Shown piece by piece: positions 1-7,547 of a DNA stretch of 35,449 nucleotides; the stretch's first letter is position 1; every line of letters begins with the position of its first letter. Under the pieces are notes generated by a model. That model worked only from the letters and a program-made list of their open reading frames with translations, had not been told where the DNA came from and searched no databases. Origin of the DNA: Anaerolineae bacterium (lineage in GTDB: Bacteria; Chloroflexota; Anaerolineae; Fen-1058); NCBI GenBank assembly GCA_003154115.1, contig PMCF01000258.1:20153-55601 (forward strand), in the 5' to 3' direction. Made by a program: the position numbers and the translations under genes.

Positions 1-132
1 GCCGCGCGCGCCAGCGACTTCACCGGCTTCTTCTGGCTGGGCGAGTTGGTGGAGCACGGCGAGACCAAGCGCATCTTCGTGAAACCACAGAAGAAGCAGA
101 CGGAAGACTACATTACGGGAAGATTTGGGTAG
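1..132 (+). CDS. pstB: Phosphate ABC transporter ATP-binding protein PstB, C-terminal end (partial)
   Basis: Reading frame 1 is open from the window edge to a TAG at 130-132. It encodes about 43 residues ending [10 protein letters not shown], the characteristic tail of PstB, preceded by [11 protein letters not shown], the usual strand before the last helix of this ABC ATPase. PstB is the cytoplasmic ATPase of the PstSCAB high-affinity phosphate importer. The Walker and signature motifs lie upstream of the window, so activity cannot be judged. A pst operon presumably ends here, since the next 440 bases hold only repeats and a hairpin before panB. Confidence 0.88.
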   Translation, partial: AARASDFTGFFWLGELVEHGETKRIFVKPQKKQTEDYITGRFG

Positions 133-134
133 GC

Positions 135-212
135 CTCACCCCCCGCCCCTCTCCTGAGTTGATAAGGCGCAACTCAGGAGAGGGGGAGAGCAACACCCGA
201 ATATCAGGTGAG
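135..212. repeat. Palindromic repeat, CTCACCCCC/GGTGAG family, copy 1
   Basis: Begins CTCACCCCCC and ends CAGGTGAG, with inner arms CCCCTCTCCTGAGTT and AACTCAGGAGAGGGG around a short loop. The repeat starts two bases after the pstB stop. The same design recurs inside panC (7327-7376) and inside the GH13_18 gene (16571-16672). The long GC stem could also end pst transcription. Confidence 0.75.
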
Positions 213-267
213 GTATAATCAAAGTGCCGTTGACTTACATCGTGAGCAGCGAGCAATTATCAAAAGT

Positions 268-382
268 GTCATTCTGAAGCGCGCTTTCGCCTAACGCGCC
301 CCCGCTGCATAACAGCGGACAGGGTGTTGCGCTGAAGAATCTCGGTCAGTCAAACGAGATGCTTCGCTATGCTCAGCATGAC
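268..382. repeat. Interspersed repeat, GTCATTCTGA...TCAGCATGAC type
   Basis: Starts GTCATTCTGA and ends TCAGCATGAC, imperfect inverted termini. It contains GAAGAATCTC and CGAGATGCTTCGCT, a pair of inverted inner arms. A left-half copy with the same GTCATTCTGAGCG...GAAGAATCTC layout is at 21518-21553. No coding capacity is evident. Elements of this look are common in intergenic DNA of several bacterial phyla. Confidence 0.7.
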
Positions 383-454
383 AGGTCAATAAGATAGCCG
401 CTTGGATCGTCACACGACCGAGACGGAGACAACACAAAACCCTGTGTGTTCTCA

Positions 455-489
455 CGCCCGATCGCTGATCCAGCCGATCGGGCGTTTAC
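455..489 (+). terminator. Hairpin, probable transcription terminator before panB
   Basis: Perfect 10-bp stem CGCCCGATCG / CGATCGGGCG with a 10-base loop, followed by TTTACGTTT. The T tract is short and interrupted, so termination is likely but not certain. It lies between the repeats after pstB and the palindrome before panB. Confidence 0.5.
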
Positions 490-500
490 GTTTGCAACTT

Positions 501-538
501 GCTCGTAGCCCGCGTCCGCGCGGACGCGGGCTACGAGC
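501..538. repeat. Perfect 38-bp palindrome upstream of panB
   Basis: The 38 bases read identically on both strands, from GCTCGTAGCCCGCG to CGCGGGCTACGAGC, with centre CGCG. It lies about 40 bases before the panB start, inside the presumed leader. Two hairpins with a similar CGCG-YGGA-CGCG centre follow the GH13_18 gene at 18269-18334, so it belongs to a small family of GC hairpins. Role unknown; it could slow transcription or translation of panB. Confidence 0.8.
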
Positions 539-578
539 AGAACAGACCTACTATCAACTCAGTTGAAGGAGAGTCAAC

Positions 579-1499
579 ATGGATCGCAAAAAAGTCTCTA
601 TCCCCGCGCTCCACGCCAAGAAACAGCGCGGCGAACCCATCACCATGATCACGGCCTACGACTACCCCGGCGCGCTCGCCGTCGACGAAGCGGGCGTCGA
701 TCTGATCCTCGTCGGCGATTCGCTGGGCATGGTCGTGCTGGGCTACGATTCCACCGTGCCCGTTACGATGGACGTGATGATCAGCCACACGGCGGCCGTT
801 AAACGCGGCACGAAGTTCGCGCACATCGTCGGCGATATGCCGTTCCTGTCGTATCAGGCCGATGCCCACGAAGCCATTCGCAACGCGGGACGCTTCCTCA
901 AGGAAGGCGGCGCCGATTCGGTGAAGCTCGAGGGCGGCGCAGCCATGGCCCCGATCGTGAAAGCCATCGTCGACGCGGGCATCGCCGTGATGGGCCACAT
1001 CGGCTTGACGCCGCAATCGGTATCTAAGTTGGGCGGCTATCGGGTGCAAGGTAAAACAGCGGGGGCCGCGCAGAAATTGCTGGAAGATGCGCTGGCCTTG
1101 CAAGAAGCCGGAGCGTACGCCGTCGTGTTGGAAACCACACCCGATCGCGTAAGCGAGTTTGTCTCGAAGCAATTGTCGATTCCGACCATCGGCATTGGCG
1201 GCGGCGCGGGCTGCGACGGGCAAGTGCTGGTCTTTCACGATCTGCTCGGCTACTTCGATCGCTTCTCGCCCAAGCACAACAAACGCTATGCCAATATCAA
1301 GCCCATCATCGTCGAGGCGGTGAAGCAGTATGTGGATGAAGTACACGCGCGCGCTTTTCCAACCGCCGATAATTCCTTCGCCATCGACGATGCGGAATTC
1401 GAAGCGTTTGTTCACTCAGTCTCTCCATCCCTCCGTCCCGCTGTCGTTCCGGTGAAAGAAGGAAAGAGAGATGGAGAGGAAGAGGGACGGAGGGAATGA
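579..1499 (+). CDS. panB: 3-methyl-2-oxobutanoate hydroxymethyltransferase (ketopantoate synthase)
   Basis: Adds a hydroxymethyl group from methylene-tetrahydrofolate to 2-oxoisovalerate, the first committed step of pantothenate synthesis; cytoplasmic, Mg-dependent. Visible motifs: ITAYDYPGA (22-32), VGDSLGM (45-51, Asp47 a metal ligand), GDMPF (85-89, Asp86), VKLEGG (115-120) and VVLETTP (182-188, Glu185 in the catalytic glutamate position). The start has GAAGGAGAG about seven bases upstream. At 306 residues it is longer than the roughly 265-280 usual in the family. The extra 25 or so C-terminal residues, rich in Lys, Arg, Glu and Gly, are encoded by an inverted repeat (1420-1495) and look like a non-homologous tail. 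The stop overlaps the panE start as ATGA, so the two are translationally coupled. Confidence 0.95.
   Translation: MDRKKVSIPALHAKKQRGEPITMITAYDYPGALAVDEAGVDLILVGDSLGMVVLGYDSTVPVTMDVMISHTAAVKRGTKFAHIVGDMPFLSYQADAHEAIRNAGRFLKEGGADSVKLEGGAAMAPIVKAIVDAGIAVMGHIGLTPQSVSKLGGYRVQGKTAGAAQKLLEDALALQEAGAYAVVLETTPDRVSEFVSKQLSIPTIGIGGGAGCDGQVLVFHDLLGYFDRFSPKHNKRYANIKPIIVEAVKQYVDEVHARAFPTADNSFAIDDAEFEAFVHSVSPSLRPAVVPVKEGKRDGEEEGRRE
1420..1495. repeat. Inverted repeat forming the 3' end of panB
   Basis: Arms TCCCTCCGTCCC (1428-1439) and GGGACGGAGGGA (1484-1495) are perfect complements. A weaker inner pairing of CTCTCCATC with GATGGAGAG extends it. It supplies the last 25 or so codons of panB, and its right arm ends at the panE start codon, so any hairpin would sit over the panE ribosome-binding region. 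Confidence 0.65.
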
Positions 1500-2491
1500 C
1501 AATGCAAATCTCCATCATCGGCACCGGTGCGATGGCGACGTTGTTCGCGGCGCGCTTATCGGATGTAGCCGACGTTTCGATGATCGGTTCGTGGGCAGAT
1601 GCGATCGAGACGATCAAGCAGCACGGCATCACCATCGACGGCGACAGCTGCTGCCACAGCGTACACACGACCTATCATCCCGACGATGCCCCCGCCGCCG
1701 ATCTGGCGCTGGTGTTAACCAAAGCCTACAAGACGATCAAAGCGTCCGAGGTCGCCGCGAAGACCATCAAGCCCGATGGACTGGCGCTGACCTTGCAGAA
1801 CGGCCTGGGCAACATCGAGATTCTGGCGGAATACGTGAGACGCGATCGGGCACTGCAAGGTGTGACGATGCAGGGTGCGACATTGCTCGGCCCGGGGCGG
1901 ATTCGCACCAGCGGGCGCGGCGCGACGCATTTAGGCTACGTCCCGATCGAGTTGGCCGCGCCCCGCGATTTTGCCGTGAGTCATCGCGCGTATGAAGTCT
2001 CGGCGTTGTTCAACTCGGCTGGCTTGAAATCGCACGTCACCGCCGACATCGACGGGCTGGTGTGGGGCAAGATGATCATCAACGCGGCAATCAATCCGTT
2101 GACGGCGATTCTGCGTGTGCCAAACGGCGCGCTCCTTGAGAGCGAAGAGACGATCGGGTTGATGAGGGCCGCCGCCTTGGAAGCCACCGCCGTCGCACAG
2201 GCCAAAGGCATTACGCTGCCATTTCCTGATCCGGTCGAACGTGTGAAGCAAGTCGCCACGATGACGGCGACCAATCACTCATCGATGTTGCAAGACGTGT
2301 TGGGTAAACGCCCCACGGAGATCGACGCCATCAATGGTAAAATCGTCGAGCAGGGACAAACGCTGAGCATCCCCACGCCCGTTAATACGCTGCTCACTTC
2401 CTTGATGCGTGCGATTGAAAAGAATTACTCGGTCGAGGACGCGCAGAGCGCGGAGAAAGAATTGCAGCGACAGTTGCGAGCGGCGCGCTAG
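1496..2491 (+). CDS. panE: 2-dehydropantoate 2-reductase (ketopantoate reductase)
   Basis: Reduces ketopantoate to pantoate with NADPH, the step after PanB. The 331-residue length is normal. The N-terminal Rossmann fold shows IIGTGAMATLFAARL (7-21). The C-terminal domain has VWGKMIINAAINPLTAIL near residues 190-207, containing the catalytic Lys of the KxxxN motif and the Asn. The start is the ATG of the ATGA overlap with panB; a second ATG two codons on (MQISIIG) is an equally good alternative. No separate ribosome site is needed if coupled, although the AGGGACGGAGGG just upstream would serve. Family membership is clear from the motif order. Confidence 0.93.
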   Translation: MTMQISIIGTGAMATLFAARLSDVADVSMIGSWADAIETIKQHGITIDGDSCCHSVHTTYHPDDAPAADLALVLTKAYKTIKASEVAAKTIKPDGLALTLQNGLGNIEILAEYVRRDRALQGVTMQGATLLGPGRIRTSGRGATHLGYVPIELAAPRDFAVSHRAYEVSALFNSAGLKSHVTADIDGLVWGKMIINAAINPLTAILRVPNGALLESEETIGLMRAAALEATAVAQAKGITLPFPDPVERVKQVATMTATNHSSMLQDVLGKRPTEIDAINGKIVEQGQTLSIPTPVNTLLTSLMRAIEKNYSVEDAQSAEKELQRQLRAAR

Positions 2492-2529
2492 GCACAAGGG
2501 CAGTATGCTACAATCATCGCGCATTCCGC

Positions 2530-2904
2530 GTGCGGAGGTGTACAGCACTGACAACATCTTTGCCGACCTTACCAGTGAGCGTTGAACAACTGGCAAGCGC
2601 CATTCATCAAATGAGTCTGGCCGATCGGCAACGCTTGCTCGAATTAGCGCCTGAGTTGTGCGAGGCCGCAGTGATCCCGTCACGCACCTTGAAGGAAGCC
2701 CGTGCTAGCGTAGAATACACACAGGCAGCTGTGCAAACGACTTTGGGCGGTGAACGTTTGTCACCGGACACATTGTTTTTCGACAACGTGACGCTGGGGC
2801 AGTATATTGACTTGCCGGATGATCGCCGCGCTCAGTTGTGGGACACGTGGGCCAGCCCGGACTTAGCCGATTCAAGTGATAGAATTCAAGCAACAGGAGG
2901 CTAA
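2530..2904 (+). CDS. Hypothetical protein, first gene of a toxin-antitoxin-like operon
   Basis: Not recognised. The reading frame opens at a GTG at 2530, but the start is uncertain. A GGAGG at 2534-2538 lies inside this version and would better serve a later start. GTG at 2575 would give a protein beginning MSVEQLASAIHQMSLADRQ. The product is soluble and mainly helical, with an N-terminal region of the SVEQLAxAIxxM...RLLELAPEL kind and a C-terminal LPDDRRAQLWDTWASPDL. Only two bases separate its stop from the next ATG, so it is probably co-transcribed with the antitoxin and VapC toxin that follow. It could be an accessory or second antitoxin; no function is claimed. Confidence 0.6.
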   Translation: MRRCTALTTSLPTLPVSVEQLASAIHQMSLADRQRLLELAPELCEAAVIPSRTLKEARASVEYTQAAVQTTLGGERLSPDTLFFDNVTLGQYIDLPDDRRAQLWDTWASPDLADSSDRIQATGG

Positions 2905-2906
2905 AC

Positions 2907-3152
2907 ATGACGATGATTGTTAGAAGCGCGACCGAAGATGCCATCACCATTCCGCTGCGCTTGATGAAAGCACTGAAATTACACGAGGGCGACGAAGTGA
3001 AGGCCATTGTCGATGGCGAGACATTACGCCTGGCCCACCTCGATCAGTTTCTCAGTCTGCGCGGCGCGCTGGCCGACGACGAAGGCTTTGACGAGGCACT
3101 GAAAGCCAATGAACAAGGCTGGCAAACATGGACGACAGCCGAATCTGCCTAG
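2907..3152 (+). CDS. AbrB/MazE-type (SpoVT-like) antitoxin
   Basis: 81-residue protein with the swapped-hairpin AbrB signature: ITIPLRLMKALKLHEGDEV (15-33) followed by VDGETLRL. Such proteins form DNA-binding dimers, bind the partner toxin through their C-terminus and repress their own operon. The start is clear: AGGAGG (2895-2900) precedes ATG by six bases. Its 3' end overlaps the vapC start by 25 bases, the common arrangement of antitoxin and toxin. The C-terminal tail is rich in Asp, Glu and Ala, as expected for the toxin-wrapping segment. Confidence 0.85.
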   Translation: MTMIVRSATEDAITIPLRLMKALKLHEGDEVKAIVDGETLRLAHLDQFLSLRGALADDEGFDEALKANEQGWQTWTTAESA

Positions 3153-3544
3153 ATACCAGCATGTTGATCGCGTATCTGCGCGGACAAGAACCGGCGGCGA
3201 CGGCGGTTGAACGCGCCGTGCGCGAGTCTATTTGCTATGTGACCGCCGTCACCGTGTATGAATTGTTGTTTGGCATGGCGCGCGCCCGCAGACAAATCGG
3301 CGGCGAAAATGCCCTACTCAACGCCATGCTGGTTGCCCCGTTTGACGATCGCTCCGCGCGACGCGCCGCCCGCTTGCATGCCGAACTCCAACGCCGCAAT
3401 CAAGACATTGGCATCAAAGACACGCTGATCGCGGCCATCTGTCTGGAGTACGATCTGCCGCTACTGACATTGAACGATCGGCACTTTGCGCGTATAACCG
3501 AACTACAGATTGTCACACCCGGTCAATTCCTCGCGCAGTTTTAG
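3128..3544 (+). CDS. vapC: VapC-family PIN-domain ribonuclease toxin
   Basis: 138-residue PIN domain, presumed Mg-dependent endoribonuclease that blocks growth when not bound by the antitoxin encoded just upstream. The acidic residues of the active site are present: Asp9 in CLDTSMLIAYL, Glu45 in VYELLFG, Asp98 in GIKDTLIAA, and Asp117 in TLNDRHF. Start ATG lies within the antitoxin gene, consistent with translational coupling. The gene appears intact, in contrast to the PIN gene at 9249. The RNA target cannot be read from the sequence. Confidence 0.9.
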   Translation: MDDSRICLDTSMLIAYLRGQEPAATAVERAVRESICYVTAVTVYELLFGMARARRQIGGENALLNAMLVAPFDDRSARRAARLHAELQRRNQDIGIKDTLIAAICLEYDLPLLTLNDRHFARITELQIVTPGQFLAQF

Positions 3545-3555
3545 ACCTGTACATC

Positions 3556-3593
3556 ACGTTTCACTCGTCGCTCATCACTTTTCACTTTTCACG
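3556..3593. repeat. TCACTCGT/TCACTTTT short degenerate repeat
   Basis: Run of near-repeated heptamers and octamers (TTTCACTCGTCGCTCATCAC then TTTTCAC twice) between vapC and proS. The same low-complexity type, on either strand, appears at 21464, 25010 and 33391, always at gene ends. Confidence 0.55.
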
Positions 3594-3603
3594 GAGATTT
3601 ACA

Positions 3604-5355
3604 TTGCGCCTTTCACACCACTTCGGATCAACCTTACGCGAACCACCCGCCAACGTCGAAGCGATTAGCCATCAGCTGCTGGTGCGCGCGGGATTTATTC
3701 GGCAGTTGGGACAAGGCTTGTTTTCGTATCTGCCGCTAGCGAAGCGATCGCTGACGAAGATCGAGAACATCTTGCGCGAAGAGATGAACGCCATCGGCGG
3801 GCAGGAGATGACGATGCCGGTGGCGCATCCCGCCGAGGTGTGGCAGGCCACCGGGCGCTGGTATTCGATCGGGCCGGAGATGGCGCGCTTCAAAGATCGC
3901 AAGGAGCGCGACATGGTGCTGGCGATGACGCACGAAGAGGTCGTCACCGATCTGTGCAAGACCGAGATCCGATCATATCGCCAACTGCCGCAGTTGGTGT
4001 ATCACATTCAAACGAAGTTCCGCGACGATCCTCGTCCGCGCGCGGGTCTCATCCGTGTACGCGAATTTACGATGAAAGATTCGTACAGCCTCGACGCGGA
4101 CGAAGCCGGGTTGGACAAGCAGTATCGCGCGCATTATCAGGCCTACTTCAACATCTTCCATCGCTGCGATCTGCCCGCAATTGCGGTGGGTTCGGACGTG
4201 GGCATGATGGGCGGCTCGCTGGCGCACGAATATATGTACCTTACGCCGATTGGTGAAGATACGTTGGTGTTGTGCCGCCATTGCGGCTACGCCGCGAACC
4301 GGCAGATTGCGAAATTTGCAAAGTCAGTTCCGCCTGCGGAAGAGTTGAAGCCGATCGAGAAAGTGGCAACCCCCGATTGCAAATCGATCGAAGCGCTGGC
4401 GAATCTGCTCGGCATCCCCAAGAGCAAGACCGCCAAGGCCGTGTTCATGATCGCCGGTCACGAAGAGGGTACGGGCACGCGCGAAGAGTTTATCTTTGCC
4501 GTGGTGCGCGGCGACATGGAAGTGAACGAGACGAAACTCTCAAACGTCGCCAAGGCCGATTGGCTGCGTCCTGCGACCGAGGACGAAATCCGCGATGTGG
4601 GAGCCACGCCGGGTTATGCCAGTCCGATCGGTTTACGCGGCGTCACCGTGATCGTCGATGATGCCGTGCCGTCTTCGCCCAATCTGGTGGCAGGCGCGAA
4701 TGAGGTTGGTTATCACCTGCTCAACACCAACATCGGACGCGATTACGAGGCGACGATCATCGCCGACCTCGCGGCAGCAGGTGATGGCGATGCGTGTATC
4801 AACTGCGGGCAACCGCTCTACACGTCGCGCGGTGTGGAAGTGGGTAACATCTTCAAACTAGGCACGCGCTATTCAGCCGCGATTGGCGCGACGTTCCTCG
4901 CCACCGATGGGACACAAAAGCCCATCGTGATGGGATCATACGGCATTGGATCGGGGCGTTTGCTGGCCTGCATCGCCGAAGAGCATCACGACGACAAAGG
5001 CTTGATGTGGCCGATCACGGTCGCGCCCTATCACGTGCATCTCGTCTCGCTGGGTCAGGCCGAAGCCGCCGATCGAGTGTATGAGACGCTGCTCAAAGCC
5101 GGCATCGAGGTGCTGTACGACGATCGCGAAGAAAGCCCCGGCGTGAAATTCAACGACGCTGATCTGATCGGCATTCCCATCCGCGTGACGGTGGCGGCGA
5201 AGTCGCTGGCGAAGGGCGGCGTCGAAGTGAAGCGGCGCGATCAACCGAAGGCCGAGATTGTGGCCGAAGCCGATCTGGTGGCGAGAGTGCAGGCAGAGAT
5301 CAGGTCGATGCTTGAAGAAATTCAAGCGAAAGTTGTTGAGGTATCATTCAAGTAG
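3604..5355 (+). CDS. proS: Prolyl-tRNA synthetase, bacterial type with editing domain
   Basis: Charges tRNA-Pro with proline and edits mischarged Ala-tRNA-Pro. At 583 residues it matches the long bacterial form. Class II motifs: motif 1 region around residues 60-85, motif 2 RVREFTMKDSYSLD (151-164) and motif 3 GSYGIGSGR (about 444-452). The inserted editing (YbaK-like) domain fills about 220-400, and the anticodon-binding domain is at the C-terminus. The best start is TTG at 3604, preceded by GGAG seven bases upstream, giving MRLSHHFGSTLREPPA, the usual N-terminus. The last 15 codons (ending AKVVEVSFK) are noticeably less GC-rich than the rest, and a similar end (VKVVEVPFK) lies beyond the next two genes at 6009-6038. 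Confidence 0.96.
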   Translation: MRLSHHFGSTLREPPANVEAISHQLLVRAGFIRQLGQGLFSYLPLAKRSLTKIENILREEMNAIGGQEMTMPVAHPAEVWQATGRWYSIGPEMARFKDRKERDMVLAMTHEEVVTDLCKTEIRSYRQLPQLVYHIQTKFRDDPRPRAGLIRVREFTMKDSYSLDADEAGLDKQYRAHYQAYFNIFHRCDLPAIAVGSDVGMMGGSLAHEYMYLTPIGEDTLVLCRHCGYAANRQIAKFAKSVPPAEELKPIEKVATPDCKSIEALANLLGIPKSKTAKAVFMIAGHEEGTGTREEFIFAVVRGDMEVNETKLSNVAKADWLRPATEDEIRDVGATPGYASPIGLRGVTVIVDDAVPSSPNLVAGANEVGYHLLNTNIGRDYEATIIADLAAAGDGDACINCGQPLYTSRGVEVGNIFKLGTRYSAAIGATFLATDGTQKPIVMGSYGIGSGRLLACIAEEHHDDKGLMWPITVAPYHVHLVSLGQAEAADRVYETLLKAGIEVLYDDREESPGVKFNDADLIGIPIRVTVAAKSLAKGGVEVKRRDQPKAEIVAEADLVARVQAEIRSMLEEIQAKVVEVSFK

Positions 5356-5366
5356 GAGGAAGTCAC

Positions 5367-5597
5367 ATGGGAAAATTCGATCGCATCACGGTTGATCCAG
5401 CTAAGATGAACGGCCAGCCTTGTATTCGTGGTCTGCGAATTACCGTGCGGCGCGTGCTCGAAGCACTGGCGGTCTATCCCGATCGGACTGAATTCCAACG
5501 CGAGTATCCTGAACTCGAGGACGAGGATATTCGTCAGGCCCTGGAGTTTGCCGCGGCCAGTCTCGATGATCGCACGCTTGAGCTGGTGGCGGCATGA
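5367..5597 (+). CDS. DUF433-family antitoxin
   Basis: 76-residue protein of the DUF433 family: FDRITVDPAKMNGQPCIRGLRI at the N-terminus is the family hallmark (I..dp.. GkPvIkGtRi), followed by a helical segment ending in LEDEDIRQALEFAA. DUF433 proteins carry a winged-helix fold and are usually encoded beside DUF5615 or other PIN-like genes as antitoxins. The start has AGGAGG about nine bases upstream, and the stop overlaps the next gene as ATGA. Lies 11 bases after proS. Confidence 0.85.
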   Translation: MGKFDRITVDPAKMNGQPCIRGLRITVRRVLEALAVYPDRTEFQREYPELEDEDIRQALEFAAASLDDRTLELVAA

Positions 5598-5962
5598 AAG
5601 TGCTGCTCGACCAAGGCTTGCCACGGTCGGCGGCAGCGCTGTTGCGCGCCCGCGGCCTCGAGGCTATTCACGTCGCGGACATTGGTTTGTCGGCTGCGCC
5701 CGACGTTGTCATTCTGGAACAAGGCCGCAGGGATTCTAGCATCGTCGTCACGCTGGACGCCGATTTTCATCTGTTGCTCGCATTGTCACGCGCTGCGTGG
5801 CCTTCTGTGATTCGTATTCGCATGGAAGGCTTGCGCGCTGAAGCGTTAACCGATTTGCTCGAATCAGTCTTGAAGCAATGCGCCGACGATTTGGAAGCCG
5901 GTGCAGCAGTCACCGTTCAGGCCAAGCGGTTGCGTGTGCGGCGATTACCGTTGATTCGCTAG
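5594..5962 (+). CDS. DUF5615 PIN-like toxin
   Basis: 122 residues. N-terminal MKVLLDQGLPRSAAALL and central SIVVTLDADFHLLL are typical of DUF5615 (Mut7-C/PIN-like) proteins, whose conserved acidic residues (Asp6, and the Asp pair in LDADF) resemble a nuclease site. The gene starts within the stop of the DUF433 partner (ATGA), so the pair forms a compact module. Family assignment is good, but the biochemical activity of this family is less well established than for VapC. Confidence 0.82.
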   Translation: MKVLLDQGLPRSAAALLRARGLEAIHVADIGLSAAPDVVILEQGRRDSSIVVTLDADFHLLLALSRAAWPSVIRIRMEGLRAEALTDLLESVLKQCADDLEAGAAVTVQAKRLRVRRLPLIR

Positions 5963-5969
5963 TCGTCAC

Positions 5970-6038
5970 CTGAGTGGAGAGAGCTACGCGCTGCTGGACG
6001 CGATTGCGGTGAAGGTGGTCGAGGTTCCGTTCAAATGA
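5970..6038 (+). pseudogene. Displaced proS-like 3' terminus (remnant)
   Basis: A frame running into TGA at 6036-6038 encodes ALLDAIAVKVVEVPFK. Its last 15 residues match the end of ProS at 5355 at 9 of 15 positions (LEEIQAKVVEVSFK in proS), both ending at the stop codon. By my hand count 29 of 45 bases agree. The remnant uses GC-rich codons like the rest of proS, unlike the current proS end. It may be the original proS terminus pushed downstream when the DUF433/DUF5615 pair arrived, or a chance match; the stretch is short. Confidence 0.35.
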
Positions 6039-6107
6039 ATGGGACGCTGATGCGCGCGGATAAACGCAGATAAAACTAAATCAGCGGAATCATCGACTAG
6101 AGGGAAT

Positions 6108-6530
6108 ATGCTACGACGCTCAGCGCTCAAATGGTGGTTGATTGCTGCCGCTGTGGTTGCAATCGGTCTTGTTGCATTCTGTGGCTGGCTCTTTACGGGA
6201 TGGAAAACAGATGATGCGAAAACCTCTGCTTTGAAAGAGACCGAGCAACTTCTTAGAGCGGCTGGTTCACATCCAGTTGGCGTCTTGCCTACAAGCGATA
6301 TACCCTCGTATTTGTGGGTGGACGAAGAGTGTTGGTCATTTCTTCAGGATTCAATGCTTAAGAGTTCAGGTACGCACACGACAACTGTAACCTCCTACAA
6401 TCAAGACGAACCTAACTACAACTTTAGAGATGTAAATGAGGTATTTCTGCAAGTCGATTTTGCAGACGCGCCCAGCGCATTCGTGCGCTATTATGAAGGT
6501 GGCATTCAAGGTTGTGGTCTAGCGAAGTGA
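6108..6530 (+). CDS. Hypothetical membrane-anchored protein
   Basis: Not recognised. 140 residues with basic N-terminus MLRRSALKWW and one hydrophobic helix at about 10-31, so probably anchored with the rest outside. The exported part contains two or three Cys and many Ser, Thr and Asn residues and no motif I know. The coding sequence is visibly richer in A and T than the surrounding pan and coa genes, which suggests a separate origin. It stands alone between the toxin-antitoxin pair and panC. Start ATG has AGAGGGA a few bases upstream. Confidence 0.6.
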   Translation: MLRRSALKWWLIAAAVVAIGLVAFCGWLFTGWKTDDAKTSALKETEQLLRAAGSHPVGVLPTSDIPSYLWVDEECWSFLQDSMLKSSGTHTTTVTSYNQDEPNYNFRDVNEVFLQVDFADAPSAFVRYYEGGIQGCGLAK

Positions 6531-6574
6531 AGGCAGTTGAATAGTCGCAATCCGAATATTTATTAGGAACACAC

Positions 6575-7480
6575 ATGCAGACTCTTAACACCATCGAAGA
6601 ATTCCGCAAAACCAAAGCCGCCCTGCCCGGCTCATGGGGTCTGGTGCCGACGATGGGTTATCTACACACGGGCCACTTATCGCTGGTGAAGCGGGCGAAG
6701 GCTGAGAATGATCTCGTGGCGGTCAGCATCTTCGTCAACCCCACGCAGTTCGGGCCGAACGAAGACCTCGCCGCATATCCGCGCGATCTCGATCAGGACT
6801 TGAGATTGCTGGAATCGCTGGAAGTCGATCTGGTGTTCAATCCCACGCCGGAAGTGATGTATCCGCCGAATTACCAGACTTACGTGACTGTCGAACATGT
6901 GACGAAGGTTCTGGAAGGCGCGTCGCGGCCCGGTCACTTTCGCGGCGTGGCGACGGTGGTGGCGAAGTTGTTCAACATCGTCGGGGCGGAGCGCGCCTAC
7001 TTCGGGCAGAAGGACGCGCAGCAGACGGTGGTGATCCGACGTATGGTAAAAGACCTAAACATGCCGATCGACATCATCATCTGCCCGACGCTGCGCGAAG
7101 CTGATGGGCTGGCGATGTCCAGTCGGAACACGTATCTCGACGCGGAGCATCGCCGTGCAGCGCCGGTGCTCTATCGGGCGTTGAATGCCGCGAAAGAGGT
7201 GTTCGATCGCGGCGAGCGGGATGGCGATCACTTGCGATCGATCATGCGCGGCGTCATCGAATCTGAACCATTGGCGAAACTCGATTATGTGTCGGCGGCG
7301 AATGCGACGACGTTGCAGGAGTTGGACCCCCACCCCGCCCCTCCCCCGTCGCAAACTGCGGCGACAGGGGAGGGTGTACTATTATCGATGGCGGTGCGCG
7401 TGGGTAAGCCGAGGTTAATCGATAATTTCTTGTATGAGAACGGACAGTGGTTGACGGGGGAGGTGGCCTACCACAGGTAG
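6575..7480 (+). CDS. panC: Pantothenate synthetase (pantoate-beta-alanine ligase)
   Basis: Joins pantoate and beta-alanine with ATP via pantoyl-adenylate. Motifs of this class I-synthetase-like fold: PTMGYLHTGH (25-34, HxGH with His31 and His34), NPTQFGPNEDL (55-65), GQKDAQQ (144-150) and MSSRN (181-185, the KMSKS equivalent). At 301 residues it is slightly longer than the usual 280. Residues of about 251-267 (PHPAPPPSQTAATGEG) replace the short turn normally linking LQELD to LLSMAVRVGKPRLIDN and are encoded by a palindromic repeat. The last residues, GEVAYHR, are also encoded by a repeat (7467-7481). The catalytic domain is untouched, so the enzyme is probably functional. Confidence 0.94.
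   Translation: MQTLNTIEEFRKTKAALPGSWGLVPTMGYLHTGHLSLVKRAKAENDLVAVSIFVNPTQFGPNEDLAAYPRDLDQDLRLLESLEVDLVFNPTPEVMYPPNYQTYVTVEHVTKVLEGASRPGHFRGVATVVAKLFNIVGAERAYFGQKDAQQTVVIRRMVKDLNMPIDIIICPTLREADGLAMSSRNTYLDAEHRRAAPVLYRALNAAKEVFDRGERDGDHLRSIMRGVIESEPLAKLDYVSAANATTLQELDPHPAPPPSQTAATGEGVLLSMAVRVGKPRLIDNFLYENGQWLTGEVAYHR
7327..7376. repeat. Palindromic repeat in frame inside panC
   Basis: CCCCACCCCGCCCCTCCCCC followed by a small loop and GGCGACAGGGGAGGG: a shortened member of the CTCACCCCC...GGGGTGAG family seen at 135 and 16571. The arms CCCTCCCCCGTCGC and GGCGACAGGGGAGGG pair with about one mismatch. It encodes a Pro-rich loop in PanC that the family lacks. Confidence 0.7.
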
Positions 7481-7499
7481 GACGCCCACCACAGGTGGG
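7467..7499. repeat. Two tandem 15-bp mini-palindromes over the panC stop
   Basis: CCTACCACAGGTAGG and CCCACCACAGGTGGG separated by ACG, an 18-bp period. The panC TAG stop lies inside the first unit. Each can fold with a 3-5 base loop. Confidence 0.65.
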
Positions 7500-7547
7500 A
7501 CGCACGCGCCTGAGCCCCGGTCAATCGACCCAATGAAGGAGGGCATG

